Shown in pieces: positions 49,853 to 58,528 of a stretch of 64,000 nt of DNA. The notes below the pieces were generated by a model. The model saw only the letters and a list, made by a program, of their open reading frames with translations. It had not been told where the DNA came from and searched no databases. Made by a program: the position numbers and the translations under genes. Each line of letters begins with the position of its first letter. Position 1 is the first letter of the stretch. The stretch comes from Flavobacterium sp. SLB02 (lineage in GTDB: Bacteria > Bacteroidota > Bacteroidia > Flavobacteriales > Flavobacteriaceae): contig NZ_CP045928.1 of the NCBI RefSeq assembly GCF_009664855.1, forward strand, positions 1,934,522 to 1,998,521, in the 5' to 3' direction.

Positions 49853-50377
49853 ATGTTACCAAAAGAAAGAATTTTAGATACAGTCTCAGTTTTATTCCAC
49901 AAGCAGGGATATAATGCTACGGGTATTAATCAGATTATAGAAGCAGCCAAAGTAGCGAAAGCGAGTTTTTATCAGCACTTTAAATCAAAAGAAGATTTGT
50001 GCGTGGCTTTTTTAAATGAGCGTCATTCTTTTTGGTTCAATGCATTAGAAAACTTCACTTTGACCCAAAAAGATACGAAATCAAAAGTTCTGGCTTCTTT
50101 TGACTTTTTGATAGATATGAATCAGAAAGAGAATTTTAGAGGCTGTAGTTTTCTTAATATTCTATCTGAAATCCCTTCAGATAATGTAAAGATTCTCAAC
50201 GTAATTCAAAGCCATAAAACAGATTTACGTCACTATTTTAAAGCTATTTTAGGAGATAATCTTATCGCAGATCATACTTATTTACTTTTTGAAAGCTGTA
50301 TTATCGAAAGCCAGTTATTCAAATCGAATCAATTGATAGAACAATCAAAAAAAATCATTCAAACCCTAATTTCATAA
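49853..50377 (+). CDS. TetR/AcrR family transcriptional regulator
   Basis: This 174-residue protein has the N-terminal TetR helix-turn-helix ([48 protein letters not shown], residues 5-52), followed by a ligand-binding helical domain with [11 protein letters not shown]. The start at 49853 follows a promoter whose -33 element is covered by a perfect palindrome, so it probably represses itself. The next gene, a DUF1348 protein, starts three bases after its stop and is presumably controlled by it. The ligand is unknown; small electrophiles or xenobiotics are possible. Confidence 0.88.
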   Translation: MLPKERILDTVSVLFHKQGYNATGINQIIEAAKVAKASFYQHFKSKEDLCVAFLNERHSFWFNALENFTLTQKDTKSKVLASFDFLIDMNQKENFRGCSFLNILSEIPSDNVKILNVIQSHKTDLRHYFKAILGDNLIADHTYLLFESCIIESQLFKSNQLIEQSKKIIQTLIS

Positions 50378-50379
50378 AA

Positions 50380-50793
50380 ATGGAACAAAAACTACCGTTG
50401 CCACCTTTCACATATGAAACAGCAATACAAAAAATCCAGTTGGCCGAAGACGCCTGGAACAGTCAGGATCCCGAAAGAGTTTCGAAAGCGTATACAATAG
50501 ACAGCGAATGGAGAAACAGAGACCAATTTGTAAACGGGAGGGAAGAAATAGTAGTTTTTCTAACTAAAAAATGGCAAAAAGAACAAAACTATAAACTAAA
50601 AAAAGAATATTGGGCACATAGTGAAAACCGAATAGCTGTTCGATTTGAATATGAATATCAAAATCTTCAGGGAGACTGGTTCAGAGCGTACGGAAATGAA
50701 AATTGGGAATTTGATGCAAATGGTCTTATGCAAAAAAGGTTCGCCAGTATAAACGATCTTGCGATTAAGGAAGAAGACAGAAAGCTGAAATAA
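50380..50793 (+). CDS. DUF1348 (NTF2/SnoaL-like) protein
   Basis: This 137-residue cytoplasmic protein belongs to DUF1348. Features are [58 protein letters not shown], then [52 protein letters not shown], with the conserved motifs SxWRNR and GxENWEF. The fold is NTF2-like, and its role is not established. The gene is the second of a TetR-controlled pair, three bases after the regulator, so it may deal with the molecule the regulator senses. Confidence 0.85.
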   Translation: MEQKLPLPPFTYETAIQKIQLAEDAWNSQDPERVSKAYTIDSEWRNRDQFVNGREEIVVFLTKKWQKEQNYKLKKEYWAHSENRIAVRFEYEYQNLQGDWFRAYGNENWEFDANGLMQKRFASINDLAIKEEDRKLK

Positions 50794-50799
50794 AATTAG

Positions 50800-51429
50800 T
50801 TAGTTCATACTTGGCGGTTCAGGAATTTTAATGCTGCGCTTGATTTTCTTTACAATTAAAAGATAAAAAGTGATGCCGCCTAAAATAATTAGCAAAGCAA
50901 TTTGCAGCTGCCCAAGGCTATTGTTTTTACTATACATAGCATTCGCACTGGCCAATTTAGCCTTTCCTTCCTGAATCTGAATATTCGATAATGATTCTAA
51001 AGTCAATAATGCATCATGGCTCAGACTTGCAATTTTACTCCAATTTTTGCTTGCAACCTGCTTGTTTATTTCTTTACATGAAATCAAGAAGGTATCAAAA
51101 TACTGTTTTTCTTTATTCGTCAAAACGGTTTTCGCATACAAATCATCAATATTATGAATCACGTCTAAGGTATGAATGATCTCATTTTTTTTAGTATTAT
51201 CGCTTAAATCAAGCTTTTCCGCCTCGGCTTTTATAAAATGAAGTTCTTTAGAATACTGAAAAATATAATGCGCCACCACCAATCGGTCGTTATAAATCGC
51301 ATTAATATTCTCGTTTACATTTTTTGAATTTTGCAGTGTATTAAAATTTCCCAACAAAATGATCAGCATCACAATAAGTAAAATAAAAGCAGCCTTTGTT
51401 TTATTGCTATATTTTTTTAAATCCTTCAT
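50800..51429 (-). CDS. four-helix-bundle MCP-like sensor domain, two membrane helices
   Basis: This 209-residue protein has an N-terminal helix (AAFILLIVMLIILLGNFNTL, about 13-32) and a periplasmic four-helix bundle of the MCP 4HB type (NVNENINAIYNDRLVVAHYIFQYSKELHFIKAEAE). A C-terminal membrane helix (LQIALLIILGGITFYLLIV, about 174-192) is followed by a short basic tail. It lacks the HAMP and methyl-accepting signalling domains of chemoreceptors, so it cannot act alone as an MCP. It may be a sensor stub or partner. It converges with the DUF1348 gene at six bases distance. Confidence 0.7.
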   Translation of the reverse strand: MKDLKKYSNKTKAAFILLIVMLIILLGNFNTLQNSKNVNENINAIYNDRLVVAHYIFQYSKELHFIKAEAEKLDLSDNTKKNEIIHTLDVIHNIDDLYAKTVLTNKEKQYFDTFLISCKEINKQVASKNWSKIASLSHDALLTLESLSNIQIQEGKAKLASANAMYSKNNSLGQLQIALLIILGGITFYLLIVKKIKRSIKIPEPPSMN

Positions 51430-51504
51430 GATGATGCGTTTTAAATTGATTTTATAAACTGATTATCAGTTTTTTAAGGAAATATAATCTTTAGATTTAA
51501 ACCT

Positions 51505-52113
51505 TTATTTCGAAAGAATTTCAATGTTTAAGCCTTTCTCTATATTTTTTATGGCACCAATTGGCGCAATTTTGATAGATTTATTTCCTTTTTGAACATA
51601 AAAATAATAAATACTATTGGAGTTAATGAGGAAAATTTGTTCAGATTCGCCGCTATTGTAGTTTAGTATATTATTGTATTTTAATTTATTCTCTTTTATA
51701 CTGTGCATAGTCATGTAACCACCCGCAACTCCTGTTCCAACAAAAAATGATAATAATATCAAAGCAAACATTTTAAAAGAAGCAAAAATGTGATATTTAT
51801 TAATTTCCTCTTCTGATAATTCTTCTGTAGTTTTCAATTCAAATATTTTCTGAAGCGTCTTATTGTCTTTGTTCCTGAGGTATATTTTTGGCAAATAATA
51901 ATGAAATACAAAAAGCGAAACTATAAAAACCAATGTTATTGGGTTTGAAGTGAACTCTGCAATTGGACTAATTAAGATATCCATAATAGTTGAGTATTTC
52001 AGAATGTTTATTCCTAGTTGGTAGTTAAAAATACTCTCCTTAAGTATTCCTAATATTACAAGGTAAAGGTAACCTAGCGGAAGTAATTTTTGTATTTCCT
52101 CTGAATATTTCAT
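51505..52113 (-). CDS. unrecognised membrane protein
   Basis: This 202-residue protein has three or four hydrophobic segments (about LLPLGYLYLVILGILKE at 10-26, ITLVFIVSLFVFHYYLP at 57-73 and MFALILLSFFVGTGVAGGYM at 109-128), then a soluble C-terminal part ending in KIAPIGAIKNIEKGLNIEIL. I recognise no family. It lies in a run of minus-strand genes with short unknown products. No operon structure is certain (81 bases to the next gene upstream). Confidence 0.6.
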   Translation of the reverse strand: MKYSEEIQKLLPLGYLYLVILGILKESIFNYQLGINILKYSTIMDILISPIAEFTSNPITLVFIVSLFVFHYYLPKIYLRNKDNKTLQKIFELKTTEELSEEEINKYHIFASFKMFALILLSFFVGTGVAGGYMTMHSIKENKLKYNNILNYNSGESEQIFLINSNSIYYFYVQKGNKSIKIAPIGAIKNIEKGLNIEILSK

Positions 52114-52194
52114 TTATATAGTTTTGTTTTGGCGAATACTAAAATAGTACTTTTTTATTATAAATATCCAATAGATGAATTGCAAAGAAAATTA

Positions 52195-52677
52195 TTATCT
52201 GTTTTGATAGACTAATGTTCTGGTTTGCTTGTTTACAATTTCAGCGGCTTTACTTAGAAATACCGGATTTGTGCATTCTCCATAGCTGATATAAACGATG
52301 TGATCGTCATCATCGAGGTTTTGGTTTCTCTTTTGGGCTTCGATAGAACTGTCCATTCCCATAATTAATATAACTGGAGTTTTTTCGTGATAGAGTTGTG
52401 TCGCAATTCCTATCAAGCGGTTTTTGCCCATTTGTTGTATTTCTTTATCCTGGTATGCCAAAAGCATCATACAATATGCAAGAGAACAAAGTTTCACATT
52501 TTTAAAAGCAGTATATTTTTCTAAAACCTTAGAACCTTGATTCAGATTCTCAAAACATTTTGTGTAAAGCTGAGCCGAAATCGAATTATCTTCAATTTTT
52601 ATACTCTCATCCGCATTTTGACTTTTGGCCTGAAAGCTTAAAATTAATAATAGCAAGGATAGAAATTTTGCAATCAT
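52195..52677 (-). CDS. unrecognised secreted protein
   Basis: This 160-residue protein has a signal peptide (MIAKFLSLLLLILSFQAKSQ). The mature part is helical, with YTAFKNVKLCSLAYCMMLLAYQDKEIQQMG, and ends in TNPVFLSKAAEIVNKQTRTL. It has three cysteines (one in KCFENLN and two in the CSLAYC segment). No family is recognised. It may share a transcript with the gene at 52735, 57 bases upstream. Confidence 0.6.
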   Translation of the reverse strand: MIAKFLSLLLLILSFQAKSQNADESIKIEDNSISAQLYTKCFENLNQGSKVLEKYTAFKNVKLCSLAYCMMLLAYQDKEIQQMGKNRLIGIATQLYHEKTPVILIMGMDSSIEAQKRNQNLDDDDHIVYISYGECTNPVFLSKAAEIVNKQTRTLVYQNR

Positions 52678-52734
52678 GGTCTTAAAATTTAATTCTAAAA
52701 AGGAGAAGCTTCAACTCTTGATTTATATTATATT

Positions 52735-53052
52735 TTAATACTTTTTCTGGTTTCTTTTTCGAATTAAAAAAAGAATCAAAGTAATAATTAAAGCAGTCAG
52801 AAAAACATAAAACCTAAGATTGGTACTTATTGTTCCGCCTTCATTATCCCAGGGAGGACCTAATGTAATTGTAGTTAGAATCGCTTCAACGAAACCAATA
52901 AGTATTCTGCCGAATATTCCGCCTATTCCTTCTCCACAATCTTTGCAGATAGAAAATCCATAAATAAATCCGGTTAAAGGAAAAGAAAGTAAAACTCCAA
53001 TAATGGCAGAAGTAAATAAAATCCTTCTGTCTGTTGTTATCTTTTTTTCCAT
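52735..53052 (-). CDS. unrecognised small membrane protein
   Basis: This 105-residue protein has two or three membrane segments (ILFTSAIIGVLLSFPLTGFIYGF, IGGIFGRILIGFVEAILTTITL and FYVFLTALIITLILFLI) joined by short loops, one containing CKDCGEG. Its start lies inside the end of the gene at 53037 (16-base overlap), indicating translational coupling. No family is recognised. Confidence 0.6.
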   Translation of the reverse strand: MEKKITTDRRILFTSAIIGVLLSFPLTGFIYGFSICKDCGEGIGGIFGRILIGFVEAILTTITLGPPWDNEGGTISTNLRFYVFLTALIITLILFLIRKRNQKKY

Positions 53053-53312
53053 GAATTTAATTTTGCTTTAATTCTTGTAAAATCTATAATTGAAGTAAAT
53101 TGCCTTTTTTTAAGCCAAAAATTTAACTTTATAATTCCCTCATCTTCAGGATAAAAATCAAATTGATCAACATTTCCGTAAATATTGGGTGGAGTAAAAA
53201 TTATATTGTATTTGAAATCAGTAGTTAATTTATCCTTGACATAACGCTCTGCAAATTTCAGGGAAACCAAACTGGCTCCTTGCAAATGAAATAAAAATTC
53301 TTGTTGTGTCAT
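53037..53312 (-). CDS. unrecognised small soluble protein
   Basis: This 91-residue protein has no membrane segment or signal peptide. It has a YNIIFTPPNIYGNVDQFDFYPEDEGIIKLNFWLKK central strand region, giving a likely alpha/beta fold. It overlaps the next gene's start by 16 bases, so the two probably act together, perhaps as a soluble factor with a small membrane partner. Confidence 0.55.
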   Translation of the reverse strand: MTQQEFLFHLQGASLVSLKFAERYVKDKLTTDFKYNIIFTPPNIYGNVDQFDFYPEDEGIIKLNFWLKKRQFTSIIDFTRIKAKLNSWKKR

Positions 53313-53382
53313 GAATATATTTAAATCAGAATTAACTATTTATTTTTATCTAACCACTTTCAAAAAAAGATGAGCGCTAACT

Positions 53383-53921
53383 TTATTTTGCCTTAGATTG
53401 TTCAATTTTATTACCCAAATAAATACATAAACAACCAAAAATGAGTAAAATAAATAATAATTCTTGAGCTCTTGATCGGTTAGTTTCAAAATTGAACTCT
53501 GTTCTTCCGTCGATATCGATTCTAAAAACTTCGGGCTCAACTTGATTCTTGTCCCATCTTTTTATCCATACAACAACTTTATCTGAACCTTTAAATAGGA
53601 TTCTATTTTATCATTTTCAGTATATCCATTATATAAGGGATTGGCAGAACCTCCAGATAGAATAAAGGATTTGTTAAATTCATTAAGAGAGAAAACTAAA
53701 GTTGAAAATCTACCATAAGTTTCATGTCCATATTTATCTTTACTTGTACTGATACCCTCTGAGTAGTTTGTTGCCTTAATAGTTCCTTCAAGAGGAATTA
53801 GCATACTTATATGTGTTATTGCAATTGGAGCGAAAATATATATACCTATCAAAATTGTTCCTAGACCCAAAAAGGATAATTTATTTTGATAAAATATTCT
53901 ACGTTTAAAAAGTGCTGTCAT
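53383..53921 (-). pseudogene. frameshifted two-helix membrane protein (DUF3592-like?)
   Basis: From ATG 53921 the first frame encodes 119 residues: one membrane helix (LSFLGLGTILIGIYIFAPIAI) and a domain ending KVQIKLLYG-stop at 53562. A -1 shift at T TTA AAG (53589-53595, codons 110-111) continues in a sensible sequence: GSDKVVVWIKRWDKNQVEPE, a strand region, then a second helix (LLFILLIFGCLCIYL) and a stop at 53383, 179 residues in all. Both parts together resemble a DUF3592-like layout. Either one base was lost in the T tract, or the frame is shifted during translation; I cannot decide. Confidence 0.55.
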
Positions 53922-53931
53922 TATTCTCTAA

Positions 53932-55668
53932 TTACTCCAAAACCACACTATCAGATTCTTTTTCTCCTCTAAAAAAAGCAATCTGCATAAACAGTGCTAA
54001 TATTATAGTCAAAATAGCTCCAATAAAATTCAGCCATAAATAGCCTAATTTTTCCTGACCGCTTGGATGTATGGCAATCATAAAATAATAGATAACAAAG
54101 ATGGTTATCTGGCTAATGATAGCACTAATAAACATCGCTTTTGCCTTTACACGACGCAGATAGAATCCAACTAAAAAGATTCCTAAAACGGTTCCGTAGA
54201 AAATAGAACCAATGATATTAACCAACTGAATTAAATTCTCGAACAAAGTTCCCACACAGGCAAATAATATGGCAACAACACCCCAGAATAAGGTGAAAAA
54301 TTTGGTTGCGTTTAGATAATGCTTTTCAGATTTTACGGTTCTTAAATTTCGTTTATAAATATCAATTGCTGTTGTAGAAGCCAGAGCATTTAATCCCGAA
54401 GCCGTTGATGACATTGCCGCCGAAAGAATTACGGCCAATAATAAACCAATAAGTCCTTTAGGTAAATAATTGAGGATAAAATGGAAAAACACATAATCCT
54501 TGTCGTTGGTTTCACTGGCAGGATCGGCTCTTGAAATTATTTCTTTGGCACGATCACGCAAATCTTTTTCCTTGTTAGATAAAGTTACCAGTTCTTTTCG
54601 TAAAATAGGGTTATCAAAATCCTGGTTCAACTGGTCGATGTACAATAAATTAATTACCTTTTTATCTTCTGAAAGGGTGACTAATTTTTTCTCTAAAGCA
54701 TGATACTCTTCTTTATAAGCTGATTTTTCAATGACAATTTTATTATTCGGATTAAAATTCAATGGAACAGGATTGAACTGAAAAAACACAAAAACCATAA
54801 CTCCGGTCAACAGAATAAAAAATTGCATCGGCACTTTAAGAAGTCCGTTCATGATTAATCCCATCTGGCTTTCGCGAACTGATTTTCCGGATAAATAACG
54901 TCCAACCTGAGACTGATCAGTTCCAAAATAGGCGAGGGCAAGGAAAAAACCACCCGTGATTCCGCTCCAGAAAGTATATTTTTCTTCCGGATTAAAAGAA
55001 AAATCAACAATATTCATTTTGTCATTAGCACCCGCAATATGCAATGCGCTTGTAAAAGTCATATCGTTTGGCAGGTAATGTAAAATCAGGAAAAATGTAA
55101 TAAACATTCCCGACATAATCACAAACATTTGCTGTTTCTGTGTTACGTTTACCGCTTTTGTTCCGCCTGAGAATGTATAAATGATTACCAGAACACCTAT
55201 AATAATATTCATTAAAGTCAAATTCCAACCCAAAAGTGCCGACAAAATAATGGCAGGAGCATAGATAGTCAGTCCGGTTCCTAAACCTCTCTGAACCAAA
55301 AATAAAATAGCAGCTAATGATCGTGTTTTAAGGTCAAATCGTTTCTCAAGAAATTCATAAGCCGTAAAGACTTTATTTTTATGATATAACGGAATAAAAG
55401 TGACGCAAATTACGATCATGGCAATTGGCAATCCAAAATAGAATTGCACAAAACCCATTCCGTCATGATATGCCTGTCCCGGAGTCGATAAAAAGGTAAT
55501 AGCGCTGGCCTGTGTTGCCATAACTGATAATCCAACGGTATACCAGGGAGTTTCGTTGTTGCCCAGAATAAAATCCTCGACGGTTTTACTTCCTCTGGTT
55601 TTCCAGGAGCCGTACCCAACAATAAATAAAAGCGTGACGATAAGTACGATCCAATCAAATAGTTGCAT
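53932..55668 (-). CDS. sodium/solute symporter (SSS family)
   Basis: This 578-residue protein has the SSS (LeuT-fold) pattern with about 13-14 helices: LFDWIVLIVTLLFIVGYGSW in helix 1, the ATQASAITFLSTPGQAYHDG loop and FAYFGTDQSQVGRYLSGKS in the middle. A long hydrophilic loop (about 305-375) is rich in Lys and Glu. The substrate could be a sugar, an amino sugar or an acid; the adjoining PIG-L deacetylase hints at a de-N-acetylated compound. It starts three bases after the stop of the 35-residue protein gene, so it is translationally coupled. Confidence 0.88.
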   Translation of the reverse strand: MQLFDWIVLIVTLLFIVGYGSWKTRGSKTVEDFILGNNETPWYTVGLSVMATQASAITFLSTPGQAYHDGMGFVQFYFGLPIAMIVICVTFIPLYHKNKVFTAYEFLEKRFDLKTRSLAAILFLVQRGLGTGLTIYAPAIILSALLGWNLTLMNIIIGVLVIIYTFSGGTKAVNVTQKQQMFVIMSGMFITFFLILHYLPNDMTFTSALHIAGANDKMNIVDFSFNPEEKYTFWSGITGGFFLALAYFGTDQSQVGRYLSGKSVRESQMGLIMNGLLKVPMQFFILLTGVMVFVFFQFNPVPLNFNPNNKIVIEKSAYKEEYHALEKKLVTLSEDKKVINLLYIDQLNQDFDNPILRKELVTLSNKEKDLRDRAKEIISRADPASETNDKDYVFFHFILNYLPKGLIGLLLAVILSAAMSSTASGLNALASTTAIDIYKRNLRTVKSEKHYLNATKFFTLFWGVVAILFACVGTLFENLIQLVNIIGSIFYGTVLGIFLVGFYLRRVKAKAMFISAIISQITIFVIYYFMIAIHPSGQEKLGYLWLNFIGAILTIILALFMQIAFFRGEKESDSVVLE

Positions 55669-55671
55669 AGG

Positions 55672-55779
55672 TTATGAGTATAATTGCATGATTAAGAAAA
55701 AAATCACAATGTAAATAGCATTGGCCACCAAAACATAGGTGTAGCTTTTTTTCCATTTTTTAGTTTTTTTAGCTTCCAT
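55672..55779 (-). CDS. 35-residue membrane protein upstream of the symporter
   Basis: The frame MEAKKTKKWKKSYTYVLVAN followed by AIYIVIFFLIMQLYS gives a basic start and one hydrophobic helix with a short external tail. Stop (55672) and symporter start (55668) are three bases apart, and the start lies 11 bases after the PIG-L stop. The spacing and topology suggest a small accessory subunit, but no family is recognised. Confidence 0.55.
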   Translation of the reverse strand: MEAKKTKKWKKSYTYVLVANAIYIVIFFLIMQLYS

Positions 55780-55790
55780 ATTTTGAATGT

Positions 55791-58322
55791 TTATTTCTTT
55801 ATTTCTTGTTTAGGAGCTTCTACAGGCTGTTTTAGCGAAATCATGTTCGATAGCAATCTATACGCTCCGGCAACACCTTCGGGTAATTCTCTAAAAAAGC
55901 TCAGACCGGTGTAAATATAGTATCCTTTTCCGTAAGGCGCTACCAGTAACGCGCCGTTTTTAGGAGATTCGCCTTTGTCATGCGATGATATAATAGGAGT
56001 GAAGGCAGGATCATATTGATCCGGATAATACAAACCTTGTTCTTGTGTCCAACCTTCGAAATCCTTTGAATTGATTTTGTTGGGTGTATTCAAAATAGGG
56101 TGATTAGGCGCCAGAAAAGTCACTTTAGCATTTTCTTCGGTCACACGATCGTTTGAAATTTTTAACGGATACGGTGCAATCTGATCGGTTACGGTTTTGC
56201 CATACGTATTGTATTGTACGATCATGTTTTTACCGCTTTTTACAAAATTGAAAAGTATGTTTTGTTTGTTGGCCAAAGCATTGACAGTATTATATGCACG
56301 AACTCCGGTAATAACGACATTAAACGAATCCAGCTTTTCGGGTGTGATTTCTTCGGGTTTAATAATCGTAACCTTATACCCCATTTGAGCCAGACTTTCA
56401 GGAACTTCGTCGCCTGCACCCATAATATAGGCAATAGCATCACCGTTTGTTTTTAAGTCAATTCGAATGCATTTTGATTCAGCTGGTTTCAAAACCATTT
56501 GCTTGGTAATGTGGCTGTAATCAATAATAGTCAGATCTTTGTCAAAACGTTTATTATCAACAGTAGCAATGCTTTTTGCAACAGCTTGCTCCGGGTTTAC
56601 AGGTGGTGTTACTTCAAAATAAAATATCTGTTCGTTTCCTTTTTTATCCAGACTAAAAGCAATTTCTTTTGGAGAAACATTCCAGCTTTTAGGCAATTCC
56701 AGTTGTAGTTTTCCTTTAATTCCGTCTTTTCCTGCACGTACTTTTACAGGAATTATTTTGCTTTTTACAGATCCAAAAATTAGAACTTTTTCTAAAACTG
56801 AAGTAGTAACTTCAGGAACGATATCAAGGAAATTATACATTTCGCCTTTTACACCATCGTTATATTTGTAAACAACAGTACGTTCAAACGGAATTTCAAT
56901 ACCAGTTATTTTAACATTAAAAACTACTTTCACCTGTCTGATAATATCCGGAATACCAATATTTTCCTGATTCGAAACCGTGTACATTCCTACAGTTGCT
57001 TTTTCTTTTAACCAGTAGGGCTGAGTGTATTCGATATTGTTAGGAAGCTGAATTTGTAAATTTAATTTTTGATCGTTATTGTTATTTAATACTATATTTT
57101 GAGCAGTGCTTTTATTATCCGGTAAAGAAGTTACGCTAACCAATTGCATATCTACAGGAGATCTGTTAATAGCTTCAAGGCTTAATCTAATGGTACTTCC
57201 CGGAGTTGCTTCCTGCTCGCTGGCAACAGCTTCAAGATATAATCCTGAACAAGATGCAATTATATTTTTTATGGCTGCAGATTTTAAAGATTTCCAATGA
57301 TCATCTTCTAAAGCTTCGATCATTTTGTAGGCTTTAACCAAATCCGGAATACTGGCTGACGGATTACTGAAATCATATTTTGCAATAATGGTGGTAATCA
57401 AATCACCAACTGGTTTTCCGTTTTTAACACGATTCCATGAAGTGTCGATCCCATCAAATAAATTGTCACGATCTTTTGGATTATCACCGTTTATAAGTTC
57501 TAAATATTCCATTTCCTGACCTCTTGCACCAGTGCTTCCAAAACCTTGCGATTGGTGTCGGCTTCGGCTCAAAGCAGCAATTTCCTGATTCGATTTCCCT
57601 ATTCCGTTATAATAAACTCCTGTTTCTAATTTGGTAAATTTTGATTTATTAGCGGCGTCAAATTTTTCCTGACTGCCATAAAACCACCAAGACGGATTAA
57701 AAAACTGACGTTTTACCTGCCATGGTTTTACATATTTTAATTGTTCCGGATATATTTTCGGGTCGTTTGTAAGCTTAAAACTTTCAACGCTCAATATTGC
57801 CGACGATGTATGATGTCCGTGGGTCGTACCAGGAGAGCGATGATCAAATCTATTGATGATGACGTCTGGTTGAAATTTTCTAATGGTCCATACTACATCA
57901 GCCAGTACTTTATCTTTGTCCCAAATTTCTAAAGTTTCAGTAGGATTTTTTGAATAGCCAAAATCATTTGCTCGTGAGAAAAACTGCTCACCGCCATCTA
58001 TTTTTCTGGCTTCGATTAATTCCTGAGTTCTAATAACGCCTAATAATTCACGCAATTGCGGTCCAATTAAATTCTGACCTCCATCACCGCGTGTTAAAGA
58101 CAAATAACCGGTTCTGGCATTCATTTCATTTGCCATATATGAAATTAAGCGGGTATTTTCGTCGTCAGGATGGGCAGCCAAATACAAAACAGAACCTAAA
58201 AAATTCAGTTTTTTGATTTGATTGTAAATTTCGACAGAACTTGGTTTTTGTGGTTGTTGTGCAAAAGAAATGGAAATCCCTGTTAAAAAAATAAAAAGAA
58301 TTTGAATCTGAATTTTTCGCAT
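55791..58322 (-). CDS. secreted PIG-L (LmbE) family deacetylase
   Basis: This 843-residue protein has a signal peptide (cleavage near SFAQQP, residue 22). The LmbE/PIG-L catalytic domain lies at about 45-300, with the zinc motif AAHPDDENTRLISYMA and THGHHTSSA (the third zinc histidine). A beta-rich middle (about 370-640, NEW3-like) follows, and a C-terminal domain from about 660 (GVRAYNTVNALANKQNILFNFVKSG) resembles a class I glutamine-amidotransferase or ThuA-like fold. PIG-L enzymes remove acetyl groups from GlcNAc-containing compounds. With the symporter it may deacetylate and then import a sugar. Confidence 0.85.
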   Translation of the reverse strand: MRKIQIQILFIFLTGISISFAQQPQKPSSVEIYNQIKKLNFLGSVLYLAAHPDDENTRLISYMANEMNARTGYLSLTRGDGGQNLIGPQLRELLGVIRTQELIEARKIDGGEQFFSRANDFGYSKNPTETLEIWDKDKVLADVVWTIRKFQPDVIINRFDHRSPGTTHGHHTSSAILSVESFKLTNDPKIYPEQLKYVKPWQVKRQFFNPSWWFYGSQEKFDAANKSKFTKLETGVYYNGIGKSNQEIAALSRSRHQSQGFGSTGARGQEMEYLELINGDNPKDRDNLFDGIDTSWNRVKNGKPVGDLITTIIAKYDFSNPSASIPDLVKAYKMIEALEDDHWKSLKSAAIKNIIASCSGLYLEAVASEQEATPGSTIRLSLEAINRSPVDMQLVSVTSLPDNKSTAQNIVLNNNNDQKLNLQIQLPNNIEYTQPYWLKEKATVGMYTVSNQENIGIPDIIRQVKVVFNVKITGIEIPFERTVVYKYNDGVKGEMYNFLDIVPEVTTSVLEKVLIFGSVKSKIIPVKVRAGKDGIKGKLQLELPKSWNVSPKEIAFSLDKKGNEQIFYFEVTPPVNPEQAVAKSIATVDNKRFDKDLTIIDYSHITKQMVLKPAESKCIRIDLKTNGDAIAYIMGAGDEVPESLAQMGYKVTIIKPEEITPEKLDSFNVVITGVRAYNTVNALANKQNILFNFVKSGKNMIVQYNTYGKTVTDQIAPYPLKISNDRVTEENAKVTFLAPNHPILNTPNKINSKDFEGWTQEQGLYYPDQYDPAFTPIISSHDKGESPKNGALLVAPYGKGYYIYTGLSFFRELPEGVAGAYRLLSNMISLKQPVEAPKQEIKK

Positions 58323-58436
58323 AGCGTAGTTAAATGGTTTGAAATAGCTTCAAAAATACTAATTATATTTTTGAACAGTATTTAAATGAAATGTTAATGT
58401 TTGGTTATTGATTTCCTTTTTTAAGAAAATTGATTC

Positions 58437-58472
58437 AAAAAAAAAGCTGTCAGATCAAATCTAACAGCTTTT
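58437..58472 (-). terminator. terminator after the beta-propeller lipoprotein gene
   Basis: AAAAGCTGT (58442-58450) and ACAGCTTTT (58464-58472) pair around a 13-base loop. On the minus strand the T tract follows the hairpin (A run at 58437-58445). It ends the gene at 58529. Confidence 0.75.
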
Positions 58473-58528
58473 AAGAGAATTAATATATAAACTTATATCA
58501 TCGTTATTCTAAAACAATACCGAAACAA

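Noticed and set aside
53346..53540. 64-codon frame starting with TTG
   Set aside because: It is the wrong frame over the second half of the frameshifted gene. The frame that ends at 53383 gives a better continuation with a domain and a membrane helix.
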